Shown: positions 42,134 through 50,970 of the stretch, in pieces | Numbering within the stretch: position 1 is the stretch's first letter | How the letters are laid out: every line of letters begins with the position of its first letter | From: Aliidiomarina sp. | Lineage (GTDB): Bacteria > Pseudomonadota > Gammaproteobacteria > Enterobacterales > Alteromonadaceae | Assembly: GCF_022565475.1 (NCBI RefSeq) | Contig: NZ_JAIUMR010000008.1 | Span: forward strand, 82,415-146,414 | Direction: 5' to 3' | Length of the DNA: 64,000 nt | The notes under the pieces: generated by a model | The model's input: the letters and a program-made list of their open reading frames with translations, nothing else | The model's database searches: none | What the model was told of the DNA's origin: nothing | Program-made: the position numbers and the translations under genes

Positions 42134-42931
42134 ATGGACTTTGCCCGCCGCGCAATTCTTGGTCAAATTGCAAAGTTAACCGCTGGTGCCGCATTAGTGC
42201 CACTAGCCAGTCTTTCATTCTCGCCGTCAGCGCACGCGTCGCCAATCAATAGCCAGCCGGCCCGTCGTGAAGGCGATGCCAGCAAACGCTACGGTATGAT
42301 TATTGATTTGCGCCAATGCATTGGCTGCCAAGCCTGTACGGTCTCTTGTCATATTGAAAATGAAGCACCTATGGGCAGTTTTCGTACCATCGTTTCTCAG
42401 TACGAAGTCAGCAACAAAAGTACCGGCGATATGGCCACCATGGTGTTACCGCGTTTGTGTAATCACTGTGAGAATCCTCCCTGTGTTCCAGTTTGCCCCG
42501 TTCAAGCCACGTTCCAACGTAAAGACGGGATTGTTGTCGTCGACAACGAAGCTTGCGTCGGCTGCGCTTATTGCGTGCAGGCTTGTCCTTATGATGCCCG
42601 CTTTATCAATAAAGAAACGCAAACTGCGGACAAATGCACCTTTTGTGCCCATCGGCTTGAGGCTAATTTACTGCCTGCTTGTGTCGAGTCTTGTGTGGGC
42701 GGAGCTCGCATCATCGGCGATATGCGTGACCCTAACAGTCAAATTAGCAAAATGATCGCGCAACACCGCAGTGAGCTCATGGTTTTAAAACCAGAGCAAG
42801 GCACTTTACCGCAAGTCTATTACCTCGGAATGGATGAGCGTTTCCTATCGCGGCCTCAGGCCGAACCTGCCCTTTGGGATGTGCGTGATATTGACGGCAA
42901 GGAGATTGGCTATGAATTCCTCGATCATTGA
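42134..42931 (+). CDS. 4Fe-4S ferredoxin subunit (TtrB/PsrB/DsrO-like)
   Basis: Four Cys clusters (CIGCQACTVSC, CNHCENPPCVPVC, CVGCAYCVQAC, CTFCAHRLEANLLPAC); N-terminal Tat-like ARRAILGQ. Confidence 0.9.
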   Translation: MDFARRAILGQIAKLTAGAALVPLASLSFSPSAHASPINSQPARREGDASKRYGMIIDLRQCIGCQACTVSCHIENEAPMGSFRTIVSQYEVSNKSTGDMATMVLPRLCNHCENPPCVPVCPVQATFQRKDGIVVVDNEACVGCAYCVQACPYDARFINKETQTADKCTFCAHRLEANLLPACVESCVGGARIIGDMRDPNSQISKMIAQHRSELMVLKPEQGTLPQVYYLGMDERFLSRPQAEPALWDVRDIDGKEIGYEFLDH

Positions 42932-44081
42932 AATCCTCACCCCGCGTTATGAGTTAGCTTGGTACCCTTGGGCCGTGCAATATTTCTTTTTAATTGCAAT
43001 TTCTTACTCAGCACTGTTACTCAGTTTGCCCGGTACCATAGGTCGTGGTCAGTTCGCACAACGCTGGCAGCCGATGGCACGTCTCGCCTTATTAATCACC
43101 TTAACTTGCACCTTGGTCGCACCGGTAGCATTACTCGCAGACCTGCACCAACCCATGCGTTTCTGGCACTTTTATGCCAATGCAACGTCGACGTCGTGGA
43201 TGTCGATTGGCAGTATATTGCTGCCGCTCTATCTCTTTAGTGTCTTAGGGTATGTTTGGCTCGCTTGGCGTCCCGCATTGCTGCAAGCACGTCAAGGCCA
43301 TGGCTTCGCCGCAGGCGTAGCCCGCCTATTAAGCGCAGGAGACTGGCAAGTGCGTCGGTCGGTACTGACGATTGTCGCCCTCACCGCAACAGTATTTGCT
43401 GCTGGCATTATGCTCTACACCGGCGCTGAAATCGCCATTATCAAAGCGCGACCACTTTGGCACACGAATTGGTTACCCGTCATGTTTGTAACAACAGGCA
43501 TGGTAGCCGCTGCTGGCCTAGTCTTGGTGCTGAATCGCTTCATGTCCCCCGCTCGGGAAGGTCGCAGCGAGATTAATCGCCAAGGCCTTAAAGTTATTCT
43601 TGTGGCGATGCTGGTTTCAGCATTCGTTGCCGCAGCTTGGCTTTTGAGTGGCCTTTCTGGTCACAGCGAATCCGTTGCCGCCGCGCTCGAATCCGTGCAA
43701 GCAAATAGCGACTGGCGACTGAGTGCAATCTGGGCATTACTTGCGGGCGTCATTCTCTTTGCATTCGCAGCGATAGCACTGAAAGCTCGGACGCAATCCG
43801 CCGCAATCAGTCGTTGGGTTTGGCTTGTGGGAATACTGGCCTTGCATGTCGGTTGGGCGTTCCGTTGGATGGTACTGATGGAAGTGCAAACCGTAGCGAA
43901 AAACACTGCGGGCTACTATCAACTCGTCGTCGAACTTGGCTCTTATGGCCTCATGGGAATTATCGGTACCTTCGGCCTTTGGCTAGCCGTGCTCCTGCTC
44001 GTTGACCTCTTTATTCCTTGGCAAGGTCAGGCGCACCAACGTCCTCATCAATCATTAGCAGCGGAGGCGCAACATGGATAA
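42912..44081 (+). CDS. NrfD/PsrC-type quinol-oxidising membrane subunit (TtrC-like)
   Basis: Start ATG 42912; polytopic, RLALLITLTCTLVAPVALLADLHQPMRFWHFY; between Fe-S and Mo subunits. Confidence 0.85.
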   Translation: MNSSIIEILTPRYELAWYPWAVQYFFLIAISYSALLLSLPGTIGRGQFAQRWQPMARLALLITLTCTLVAPVALLADLHQPMRFWHFYANATSTSWMSIGSILLPLYLFSVLGYVWLAWRPALLQARQGHGFAAGVARLLSAGDWQVRRSVLTIVALTATVFAAGIMLYTGAEIAIIKARPLWHTNWLPVMFVTTGMVAAAGLVLVLNRFMSPAREGRSEINRQGLKVILVAMLVSAFVAAAWLLSGLSGHSESVAAALESVQANSDWRLSAIWALLAGVILFAFAAIALKARTQSAAISRWVWLVGILALHVGWAFRWMVLMEVQTVAKNTAGYYQLVVELGSYGLMGIIGTFGLWLAVLLLVDLFIPWQGQAHQRPHQSLAAEAQHG

Positions 44082-47000
44082 GAATCGTCGTAATTTTCTC
44101 AAAGGCGCAGCAGTCGTTGGCGGCACCACAGCCTTTGCTGCTGGCTATTCAGGCCCTTTACAAAAGATTGGTAAAGGCGCAATGACCGGCAGTGCCGGAA
44201 CGAAGTCGAAAGACCGGATTCACGGTAACTCACTGGCTCCCGAGTACATCGTCGACCCTGCGACGGGGAAGGTACAACTGAACCCTGATCAGCGGATTGC
44301 CTTCACTGTCTGTTATGGCTGCACCACCAAGTGTGGCGTGCGCGTCCGCATTGACGATAGTGAGAATAAAGTACTGCGGGTATCGGGCAACCCGTATCAT
44401 CCACTTTCTGCCGATCAGCATCTGTCAGAGAAGACACCGGTGATGGAAGCGCTGCGTAATTTGAGCAACTTCCAAGACCAAGGCCAGTTGAACCGCTCCA
44501 CCGCTTGCGCGCGCGGCAATGCCGCCATGGCTCAACTCACCAGTGAGCAACGCGTCACTGAGTGTTTAAAGCGCGTTGGTCCCCGCGGCAGTCAACAATG
44601 GCAGTCGATTCCTTTTGAGCAGTTAATTGAAGAAATTGTTGTCGGCGGTAATTTGTTTGGCGAAGGCGCTGTCGAAGGCCTGCAAGATATCTATGGCCAA
44701 GAGCCACTCGACCCGAATAATCCGGAATACGGCCCTAAGTCGAATCAGCTATTAGTGATGGAAGCCACTGACTATGGCCGCTCGGCTATTCTCCAACGCT
44801 TTACCATGAATGCTTTTGGTACGCGCAACTACGGTCACCATGGCTCCTATTGTGGTCTGGCTTTTCGCATGGGTTCAGGCGCAATTTTTAATAACCTACA
44901 AACCAATACGCACAGCAAGCCCGATTACAACAACGTACGGTTTGCTTTATTTGTCGGCACAGCACCGAGCCAAGCGGGTAACCCGTTTAAGCGCCAAGGC
45001 CGCTTACTCGCTGAAGCGCGGGCAAAAGGCAAACTCGAATATATGGTCATCGACCCAGCACTGAACGTTGCCGCCAATCACTCCAGTGGTGATCGCGCTC
45101 GCTGGGTACCGATTAAGCCGGGTACTGACACAGCATTAGCCATGGGCCTCATCCGCTGGCTACTGGAAAACCAAGGTTATAACCAAGCTTACTTGGAAAT
45201 TCCCGGTAACTACGGTGCAAACCTAGCCGGTGAACGCGGTCATTCAAATGCCAGCCACCTCGTGATCGAACAGCAAGGACATCCGAATCAAGGCAAGTTC
45301 TTGCGTTTATCAGACCTCGGTCAAGCGACCGCAGGCGAAGCCGATGACCACCCCGTCGTTCTCGACAGCAATGGCGAACTCGTCAGTTCAGAAAGTGTTC
45401 GGGTTGCACAACTCTTTGTCGACCAGATTATCGAAACAGACAGCGGTCCCGTTCAGGTGAAAAGTAGTCTAACCAAACTGCGCGAACAAGCGACTGCCCA
45501 TGATTACACTGTGTATGCCAAAGAAACTGGTATTCCGGTGGAAAAAATCAAGGCGATGGCGAAACGCTTTGCCGAGCATGGTCGTCAAGCTGTGGTCGAC
45601 ACCCACGGCGGCATGATGTCGGCGACCGGCTTCTATGCTGCTTTTGGCCTGAACATGCTGAACGTCCTTGCTGGCAGTATCAATCAGCGTGGTGGTATGG
45701 CCGTCGGTGGCGGTGTCTTTAATGGTAATGGTACAGGGCCGCGCTATAACCTTAGCGATTTCCCTGGAAAAACTGGCCCACGTGGCTTGTTCCTATCACG
45801 CTCACGCATGCCTTACGAAAACTCGTCGGAATATCGCCGTCGCGTTGAAGCCGGTGAAAATCCGTATCCTGCCGCAGCGCCTTGGCGTCAACTCGCTCCG
45901 CCACTACTGACAGAGCACTTGCTGTCTGGATTAGAGGGCTATCCCTATCGCGCCAAGGCTCTGATTAGTTGCATGGCAAACCCGCTGTATGGTCAAGCTG
46001 GATTAACCAAAATCATTGCGGATAAGATTTCTGATCCGCAACGTTTAGGCCTGTTTGTTGCGGTTGATGGCTTTATTAACGAAACTAACCGTTACGCTGA
46101 CTATATTGTTCCCGACTCAGTGATGTATGAAGTGTGGGGTTTCACTGGAGCATGGCGCGGCACCTTAACGCAAATGACCACCGCCTGTTGGCCGGTGGTT
46201 GAGCCACGCCAAGTGAAAACCAAAGACGGCGACCCGGTGTGCCTTGAGTCATTTTTTATCAACCTCGCTAAACGTATGAAGCTGCCGGGCTTCGGTAAGG
46301 ACGCATTAGCCGACGCTGAAGGCAATCGTTACGACTTCGATCGTCCGGAAGACTACTACTTGCGAGCTGCTGCCAACATTGCGTTCCAAGGTACGCCATT
46401 GCCGAAGGCGAGTGCAGAAGACATCATTGCCGGTGGCGTTGAACCACTCATGGGCCGAATTAGCTCAATCTTGAAAGCCGAAGAAGTTGGCCGAGTTGCG
46501 CATTTGTACTCACGTGGTGGTCGTTTCGAAGAGGCCAGTGAAAGCTACCAAGGCGATAAAGTTAAACATGCCTGGACCAGACCTTTGTGTGTCTATAATG
46601 AACAAGTCGGTACGACCATCAATAGCTATAACGGCGAACGCCACAGCGGTGTGCCGTCCTTCCAGCAAGCGCGTTTCTGGGATGGCAGTTTAATGCGTGA
46701 TCATTTCAGTGAACACGACTGGCCACTCTTAGCGTTCTCGTTTAAGTCTAACCTGATGAACAGCTACTCAGTGGGTATGGAACGCTTGCGTATGCTCAAA
46801 CCTTATAACCCAGTGCTACTCAATCGGGTTGACGCCGCTCGGTTCGGGATTAAACACGGCGACACCATCGAAATTGAGAGCCCCGGTGGCAAAGTGATTG
46901 GTTTGGCTTTGGTTAGTGACAGTGTTGTGCCGGGCGCATTAGGAATCGAACATGGCTTTGGCCACACTGAATTGGGTGCGGCTGAACATACCATCGACGG

Positions 47001-47157
47001 TCACAAACGGATTGGCCATAAATGGCTCGGCGCGGGCATTAACCTCAATGACCTCGGCTTCCGCGACCCAACCCGCAAACAAGCAGCGACTTGGTTAGAA
47101 AATGTGTCCGGTGCTTCAATTCGGCAAGGGTTACCGATTCGCATCCGCGCCGTGTAA
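44074..47157 (+). CDS. Molybdopterin oxidoreductase catalytic subunit, TtrA-like
   Basis: 1027 aa; Tat signal NRRNFLKGAAVVGG; Fe-S motif CYGCTTKCGVRVRI; GHHGSYCGLAFRMGSG; C-terminal molydopterin dinucleotide-binding region. Confidence 0.85.
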   Translation: MDKNRRNFLKGAAVVGGTTAFAAGYSGPLQKIGKGAMTGSAGTKSKDRIHGNSLAPEYIVDPATGKVQLNPDQRIAFTVCYGCTTKCGVRVRIDDSENKVLRVSGNPYHPLSADQHLSEKTPVMEALRNLSNFQDQGQLNRSTACARGNAAMAQLTSEQRVTECLKRVGPRGSQQWQSIPFEQLIEEIVVGGNLFGEGAVEGLQDIYGQEPLDPNNPEYGPKSNQLLVMEATDYGRSAILQRFTMNAFGTRNYGHHGSYCGLAFRMGSGAIFNNLQTNTHSKPDYNNVRFALFVGTAPSQAGNPFKRQGRLLAEARAKGKLEYMVIDPALNVAANHSSGDRARWVPIKPGTDTALAMGLIRWLLENQGYNQAYLEIPGNYGANLAGERGHSNASHLVIEQQGHPNQGKFLRLSDLGQATAGEADDHPVVLDSNGELVSSESVRVAQLFVDQIIETDSGPVQVKSSLTKLREQATAHDYTVYAKETGIPVEKIKAMAKRFAEHGRQAVVDTHGGMMSATGFYAAFGLNMLNVLAGSINQRGGMAVGGGVFNGNGTGPRYNLSDFPGKTGPRGLFLSRSRMPYENSSEYRRRVEAGENPYPAAAPWRQLAPPLLTEHLLSGLEGYPYRAKALISCMANPLYGQAGLTKIIADKISDPQRLGLFVAVDGFINETNRYADYIVPDSVMYEVWGFTGAWRGTLTQMTTACWPVVEPRQVKTKDGDPVCLESFFINLAKRMKLPGFGKDALADAEGNRYDFDRPEDYYLRAAANIAFQGTPLPKASAEDIIAGGVEPLMGRISSILKAEEVGRVAHLYSRGGRFEEASESYQGDKVKHAWTRPLCVYNEQVGTTINSYNGERHSGVPSFQQARFWDGSLMRDHFSEHDWPLLAFSFKSNLMNSYSVGMERLRMLKPYNPVLLNRVDAARFGIKHGDTIEIESPGGKVIGLALVSDSVVPGALGIEHGFGHTELGAAEHTIDGHKRIGHKWLGAGINLNDLGFRDPTRKQAATWLENVSGASIRQGLPIRIRAV

Positions 47158-47178
47158 ACAGCGCTAAATAGGAAAATC

Positions 47179-47204
47179 AAGGCCAGCAGCGATGCTGGCC
47201 TTTT
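47179..47204 (+). terminator. Terminator downstream of ttrA-like gene
   Basis: AAGGCCAGCA-GCGA-TGCTGGCCTTTT. Confidence 0.8.
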
Positions 47205-47241
47205 ACGTTGTTCGCAACATATGTCTTATATAGTTCAGTAT

Positions 47242-47266
47242 AAAAAAGGCCAGCTTGAAGCTGGCC
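47242..47266 (-). terminator. Terminator downstream of porin gene
   Basis: GGCCAGCTTGAAGCTGGCC hairpin, followed by T6 on the minus strand. Confidence 0.75.
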
Positions 47267-47293
47267 AACTGAGGAAATAAACGGATTTAACGT

Positions 47294-48352
47294 TTATAAG
47301 TTGTGGCGGTAACCCCAACTCAAACGCAGGCCAATACCCACCGCGTTCTCACCACCCGTAATATCACGCTCGGTGCGACGAAAGCCGGCATGCACAGCAA
47401 GGTTTCGGTTAAAACGCTGAGCAACGCCCAAGGCATAATATTCACCGTCATTATTTTGGATACCGTCATCCATAAACTGGCCATAACTTGCCGACCAGTT
47501 GCGTTGACCGTCGTTATAAGTACCACTTAAGAACAAGAACTCGCCATTCTCGAGCCCTTCGTCACGGAACTCGTACTCTACCGCAAAGGTAAATTGTTGA
47601 TAACGCGTCCGCGCGCCCAATTTGGTGCCTTGTCGTTTACCTGCTCCGCGGTTTCCAGCGTCAATATGGGCGATCGCTAATTCAACATTTTCATGAATTG
47701 GGAAATTGATCGAGCCGGAGAACGTACTGTCGCGTTCAACACCGCGAGGCGCCGGTTGGCCATCATTGTTGGAGTAAAATGCACGGTAAGTGACACCATT
47801 GCGCACTAAGGTGTAATCTACCGCGTCATCAATGTAGGCTCCAGCTCCAAGTGGACCGCCGGCTGCACCCATGTTCGTGCGTGCTTGCAAGAACGTCGCA
47901 ACAAAGGGGTCCCATTGTAAAGTATTCAATTTATACGGGGACTCCAGTCGACCCGCTCGCACCATGCCTAGGTCACCCGCTATACCGACATAGCTCTCCC
48001 GATACTTAGCACGGCCATCTTTCAAGCCGTCCATATCGTAGTTCCAACCATGGCGCGCAAAAACTCGAACACCGTTGTCGAACTTGTGTTCACCGTGCAA
48101 GAACACAGCACTCCAGTTATGGTTGTTATTAACACCATTGCCCCAAGAGTCAGTGATGTACCAGTTGTCTTTACCACGCGCTTCGGCGGCACTGCCGTCA
48201 ACACCCACCAATTCGGTTTGCACCCGTGCCGTCACTTCAAAAAATGTACTCGACTGTTTTTCTTCATCGGCAACAGCGGTATGAATCGCGCCAGCAAGCA
48301 ACGATACGGCGAATAACGGGGCGACAAATTGTGCGGTTCTTAGCTGACTCAT
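47294..48352 (-). CDS. Gram-negative porin
   Basis: Signal peptide, beta-barrel pattern, YRESYVGIAGDLGMVRAGRLESPYK, terminal aromatic strand LRLSWGYRHNL. Confidence 0.88.
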   Translation of the reverse strand: MSQLRTAQFVAPLFAVSLLAGAIHTAVADEEKQSSTFFEVTARVQTELVGVDGSAAEARGKDNWYITDSWGNGVNNNHNWSAVFLHGEHKFDNGVRVFARHGWNYDMDGLKDGRAKYRESYVGIAGDLGMVRAGRLESPYKLNTLQWDPFVATFLQARTNMGAAGGPLGAGAYIDDAVDYTLVRNGVTYRAFYSNNDGQPAPRGVERDSTFSGSINFPIHENVELAIAHIDAGNRGAGKRQGTKLGARTRYQQFTFAVEYEFRDEGLENGEFLFLSGTYNDGQRNWSASYGQFMDDGIQNNDGEYYALGVAQRFNRNLAVHAGFRRTERDITGGENAVGIGLRLSWGYRHNL

Positions 48353-48415
48353 AGCGAGCTCCTTTGCTTTACTCATTCAATTTAGTTAAGTATAAGCAAA
48401 CACTAATTTACTGCG

Positions 48416-48429
48416 TTGATCTACATCAT
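48416..48429. promoter_or_regulatory. FNR-like site upstream of porin
   Basis: TTGATCTACATCAT; 9/10 match to TTGAT-N4-ATCAA. Confidence 0.55.
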
Positions 48430-48535
48430 AGCACTACGCTCAAATCTACGAATAACCAGTTTAAAAATAGTCGTTTAGATCGATAAAGCTCCAAACCGAA
48501 TAGGCTTGAGGCTTTATTATTGAACTTAATCGCGA

Positions 48536-49567
48536 CTATTCGCTGTCGAATGGCTTCGGCCGCGGCGTATTTGGACGTGATGGCGGCAGCAATGGAATGG
48601 TGATTTGCGGTTGGTCACCCGTCAGTGTTTTCATAAAGGCCACCATGTTATCGATATCTTCTTGAGGCAGTTCTCGCCCCAGCTGCAACTTAGCCATAAT
48701 ATCGGTCGCTTCTTCGAGCGTCCAAACGGCACCGTCGTGGAAGTAAGGGTAAGTTTTGTCGACGTTCCGCAAGGTTGGCACCTTAAAGGAAAAGCGATCC
48801 GCATCTTTACCGGTTACTTCATAACGACCCATGGATGGATTCTCGGTCTGATACTCCTGCACCAAACCCATCCGATGGAAGTCGCGTCCGCCAACGGCTT
48901 CGCCATAGTGACAAGCGGCACAACCGATTTCTTTGAAGGTTTTATAACCTTGCAATTCTTGCGCCGTCAGCGCGTCATCATCGCCGAGCAGCCATTGGTC
49001 AAAGCGCGAGTTCGGCGTCACTAAGGTTTCTTCAAACACCGCAATGGCATCGGTGACATGGTCAATAGTGATATCGCGAGTCCCATAAATTGCCTCAAAT
49101 AAATCACCATACTCAGGGATTGAACGCAATACTTCCACCGCCAGCGTATGGGTATAGGCCATCTCTAACGGGTTATCGATCGGACCTGCAGCCTGCTCCG
49201 CTAGCGTTGCAGCGCGACCGTCCCAGAACTGGGCAAGGTTCAAACTAGAATTCAGTACGGTCGGTGAGTTGATCGGTCCTTCTTGCCAGTTGTGACCAAT
49301 CGATGTCGGTAAGTTGTCTGTCCCACCGCGACTCAGGTTATGGCAAGAGTTGCAGGAAATAAAACCGGAACGAGACAAGCGTGGTTCAAAAAATAGCATT
49401 TTTCCCAATTCGACTTTTTCTGGCTCGGTAATTTCTGCCGGTTGAATCGGCTGAATCGGCTCATTGCGAACACTTTGGTAACTGCTGTTGTCCAATGCGT
49501 TGACAGCGAGTACTGCAGTGCCAAAACACATTGTGGCGATCATTGCGGCTAAGCTTTTTGTCGTCAT
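48536..49567 (-). CDS. Di-haem cytochrome c peroxidase
   Basis: Two CXXCH motifs (CNSCH, CAACH); PLEMAYTH, KVPTLRNVDKTYPYFHDGAVWTLEEA. Confidence 0.93.
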   Translation of the reverse strand: MTTKSLAAMIATMCFGTAVLAVNALDNSSYQSVRNEPIQPIQPAEITEPEKVELGKMLFFEPRLSRSGFISCNSCHNLSRGGTDNLPTSIGHNWQEGPINSPTVLNSSLNLAQFWDGRAATLAEQAAGPIDNPLEMAYTHTLAVEVLRSIPEYGDLFEAIYGTRDITIDHVTDAIAVFEETLVTPNSRFDQWLLGDDDALTAQELQGYKTFKEIGCAACHYGEAVGGRDFHRMGLVQEYQTENPSMGRYEVTGKDADRFSFKVPTLRNVDKTYPYFHDGAVWTLEEATDIMAKLQLGRELPQEDIDNMVAFMKTLTGDQPQITIPLLPPSRPNTPRPKPFDSE

Positions 49568-49627
49568 GCGAAGTTCCTCTAGGGACTTTTGATACCTTTT
49601 AGTATAGCCATAGAAAAACTAAGGAGA

Positions 49628-49641
49628 TTGATGCAGGTCAA
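49628..49641. promoter_or_regulatory. FNR-like site upstream of cytochrome c peroxidase
   Basis: TTGATGCAGGTCAA; 9/10 match to TTGAT-N4-ATCAA. Confidence 0.55.
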
Positions 49642-49903
49642 ATCGCGCACTTTCTGTACCCTGAGTCGCCATACGACAGGCGATAAAAAGCTGCTATTTA
49701 GCGCAAATGTTAAATCACTGTAAACCAAAGCGCCGCTTTTTGCATATAATGTGCAGCACGAAAGGAAACATTTCGTTGCAATTTTGAGAACGGTGAGCGA
49801 TTGACATTCAAGCGCTATCCTGTGACATTGCACGGCATATTAAAGGCCTTCGTCGCCAGCGAATATGCGAAATGATGAAAGCTCGACCACCCCAGGAGAG
49901 ATT

Positions 49904-50824
49904 ATGAAACTGTCGTTACTTTGTAGTGGCATTATACTGGCACTTGCAAGCGTGAGCTTCAACCCAGTCGCAGCAGAAACCGCAATGACAAACCCCATTG
50001 CTGGTAGTTGTGAAGAAGTCAGTTGTGAAAAAGAAATGCGTCAGCTCGTTCGCTTGGCTCGCGGCGGCAGTGGTGATGCAGCAGCCATCGTCGGCATGGC
50101 TTATGCCAGTGGCGATGGACTCGAGCAGAATGATAAAGAAGCTGAACGCTATTTGCGTATTGGTGTGCGTTATAACAGCCCGGTGGCTATGTATATTCTG
50201 TCCGACTGGTACTTAAACGGACACATTGTTGAGCAAGACATCAACGAATCGGTTCGATTGTTAGATTTAGCCATTCGTGCCGAATATGCGCCAGCGATTT
50301 ATAAGCGCGCAATCCAATTATTGAGCATCAATCAGCCTGACACCATTGCTGAGGGCATTGAGCTTCTCGAGCAAGCTGCAGATCAAAACTTGATGAGTGC
50401 GATGTTCGCGCTCGCTCGCCTCAAACATACCGGCGTCGGTACCGAACAAGATCTCTACGGCGCAGCTGAACTTTATCGCCAACTGATGATGGCCGGCCAT
50501 ACTGATTCCCGTCATCATGCGCGCCAGATTAGCCGTGAGCTTGCGGAACTCGAAGGCACAAACAACAGCGATGAAATGATCGCTCGCTTGCAAGAAGCTG
50601 AAGGCATGGAACGGATTAGCGTCGTCGGTACGCGCATGAATGTGCATGGTCGTCTCGATAACATTGCTCGCCGCCTTGCCGCCACCGGCCGTTATGATAC
50701 CCGCTCCATTGGTAGCCGTATTCGTGGCGTCAGTTGTGAAGACACGGGCACAAACTGTGGTGTAACACGCCCAGAAGCCGGTCAAGGTTCATTGAATGAA
50801 GTCCTAACTGGCGTGGTAGAATAA
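49904..50824 (+). CDS. Secreted Sel1-like repeat protein
   Basis: Signal peptide MKLSLLCSGIILALASVSFNPVAA; Sel1 repeats (GMAYASGDGLEQNDKEAERYLRIGV, ALARLKHTGVGTEQDLYGAAELYRQ); AGGAGA RBS. Confidence 0.8.
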   Translation: MKLSLLCSGIILALASVSFNPVAAETAMTNPIAGSCEEVSCEKEMRQLVRLARGGSGDAAAIVGMAYASGDGLEQNDKEAERYLRIGVRYNSPVAMYILSDWYLNGHIVEQDINESVRLLDLAIRAEYAPAIYKRAIQLLSINQPDTIAEGIELLEQAADQNLMSAMFALARLKHTGVGTEQDLYGAAELYRQLMMAGHTDSRHHARQISRELAELEGTNNSDEMIARLQEAEGMERISVVGTRMNVHGRLDNIARRLAATGRYDTRSIGSRIRGVSCEDTGTNCGVTRPEAGQGSLNEVLTGVVE

Positions 50825-50845
50825 TTCCTCACCGATTTTCGTTTG

Positions 50846-50875
50846 AAAAACGCACTGACTCGTCAGTGCGTTTTT
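50846..50875. terminator. Rho-independent terminator after Sel1 gene
   Basis: AAAAACGCACTGAC-TC-GTCAGTGCGTTTTTT. Confidence 0.85.
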
Positions 50876-50970
50876 TGTTTCAGTAAAACAAACACCTAGT
50901 GCGTGTTGTTTAATTCTTTACGATGACTATACTTATTTAACACTCTGGATAAAAACAATAAGGAATGCCA

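Noticed and set aside
42834-42911. Upstream extension of the NrfD-like ORF into the Fe-S subunit gene
   Set aside because: Out-of-frame overlap; ATG at 42912 gives a normal start for the membrane subunit.
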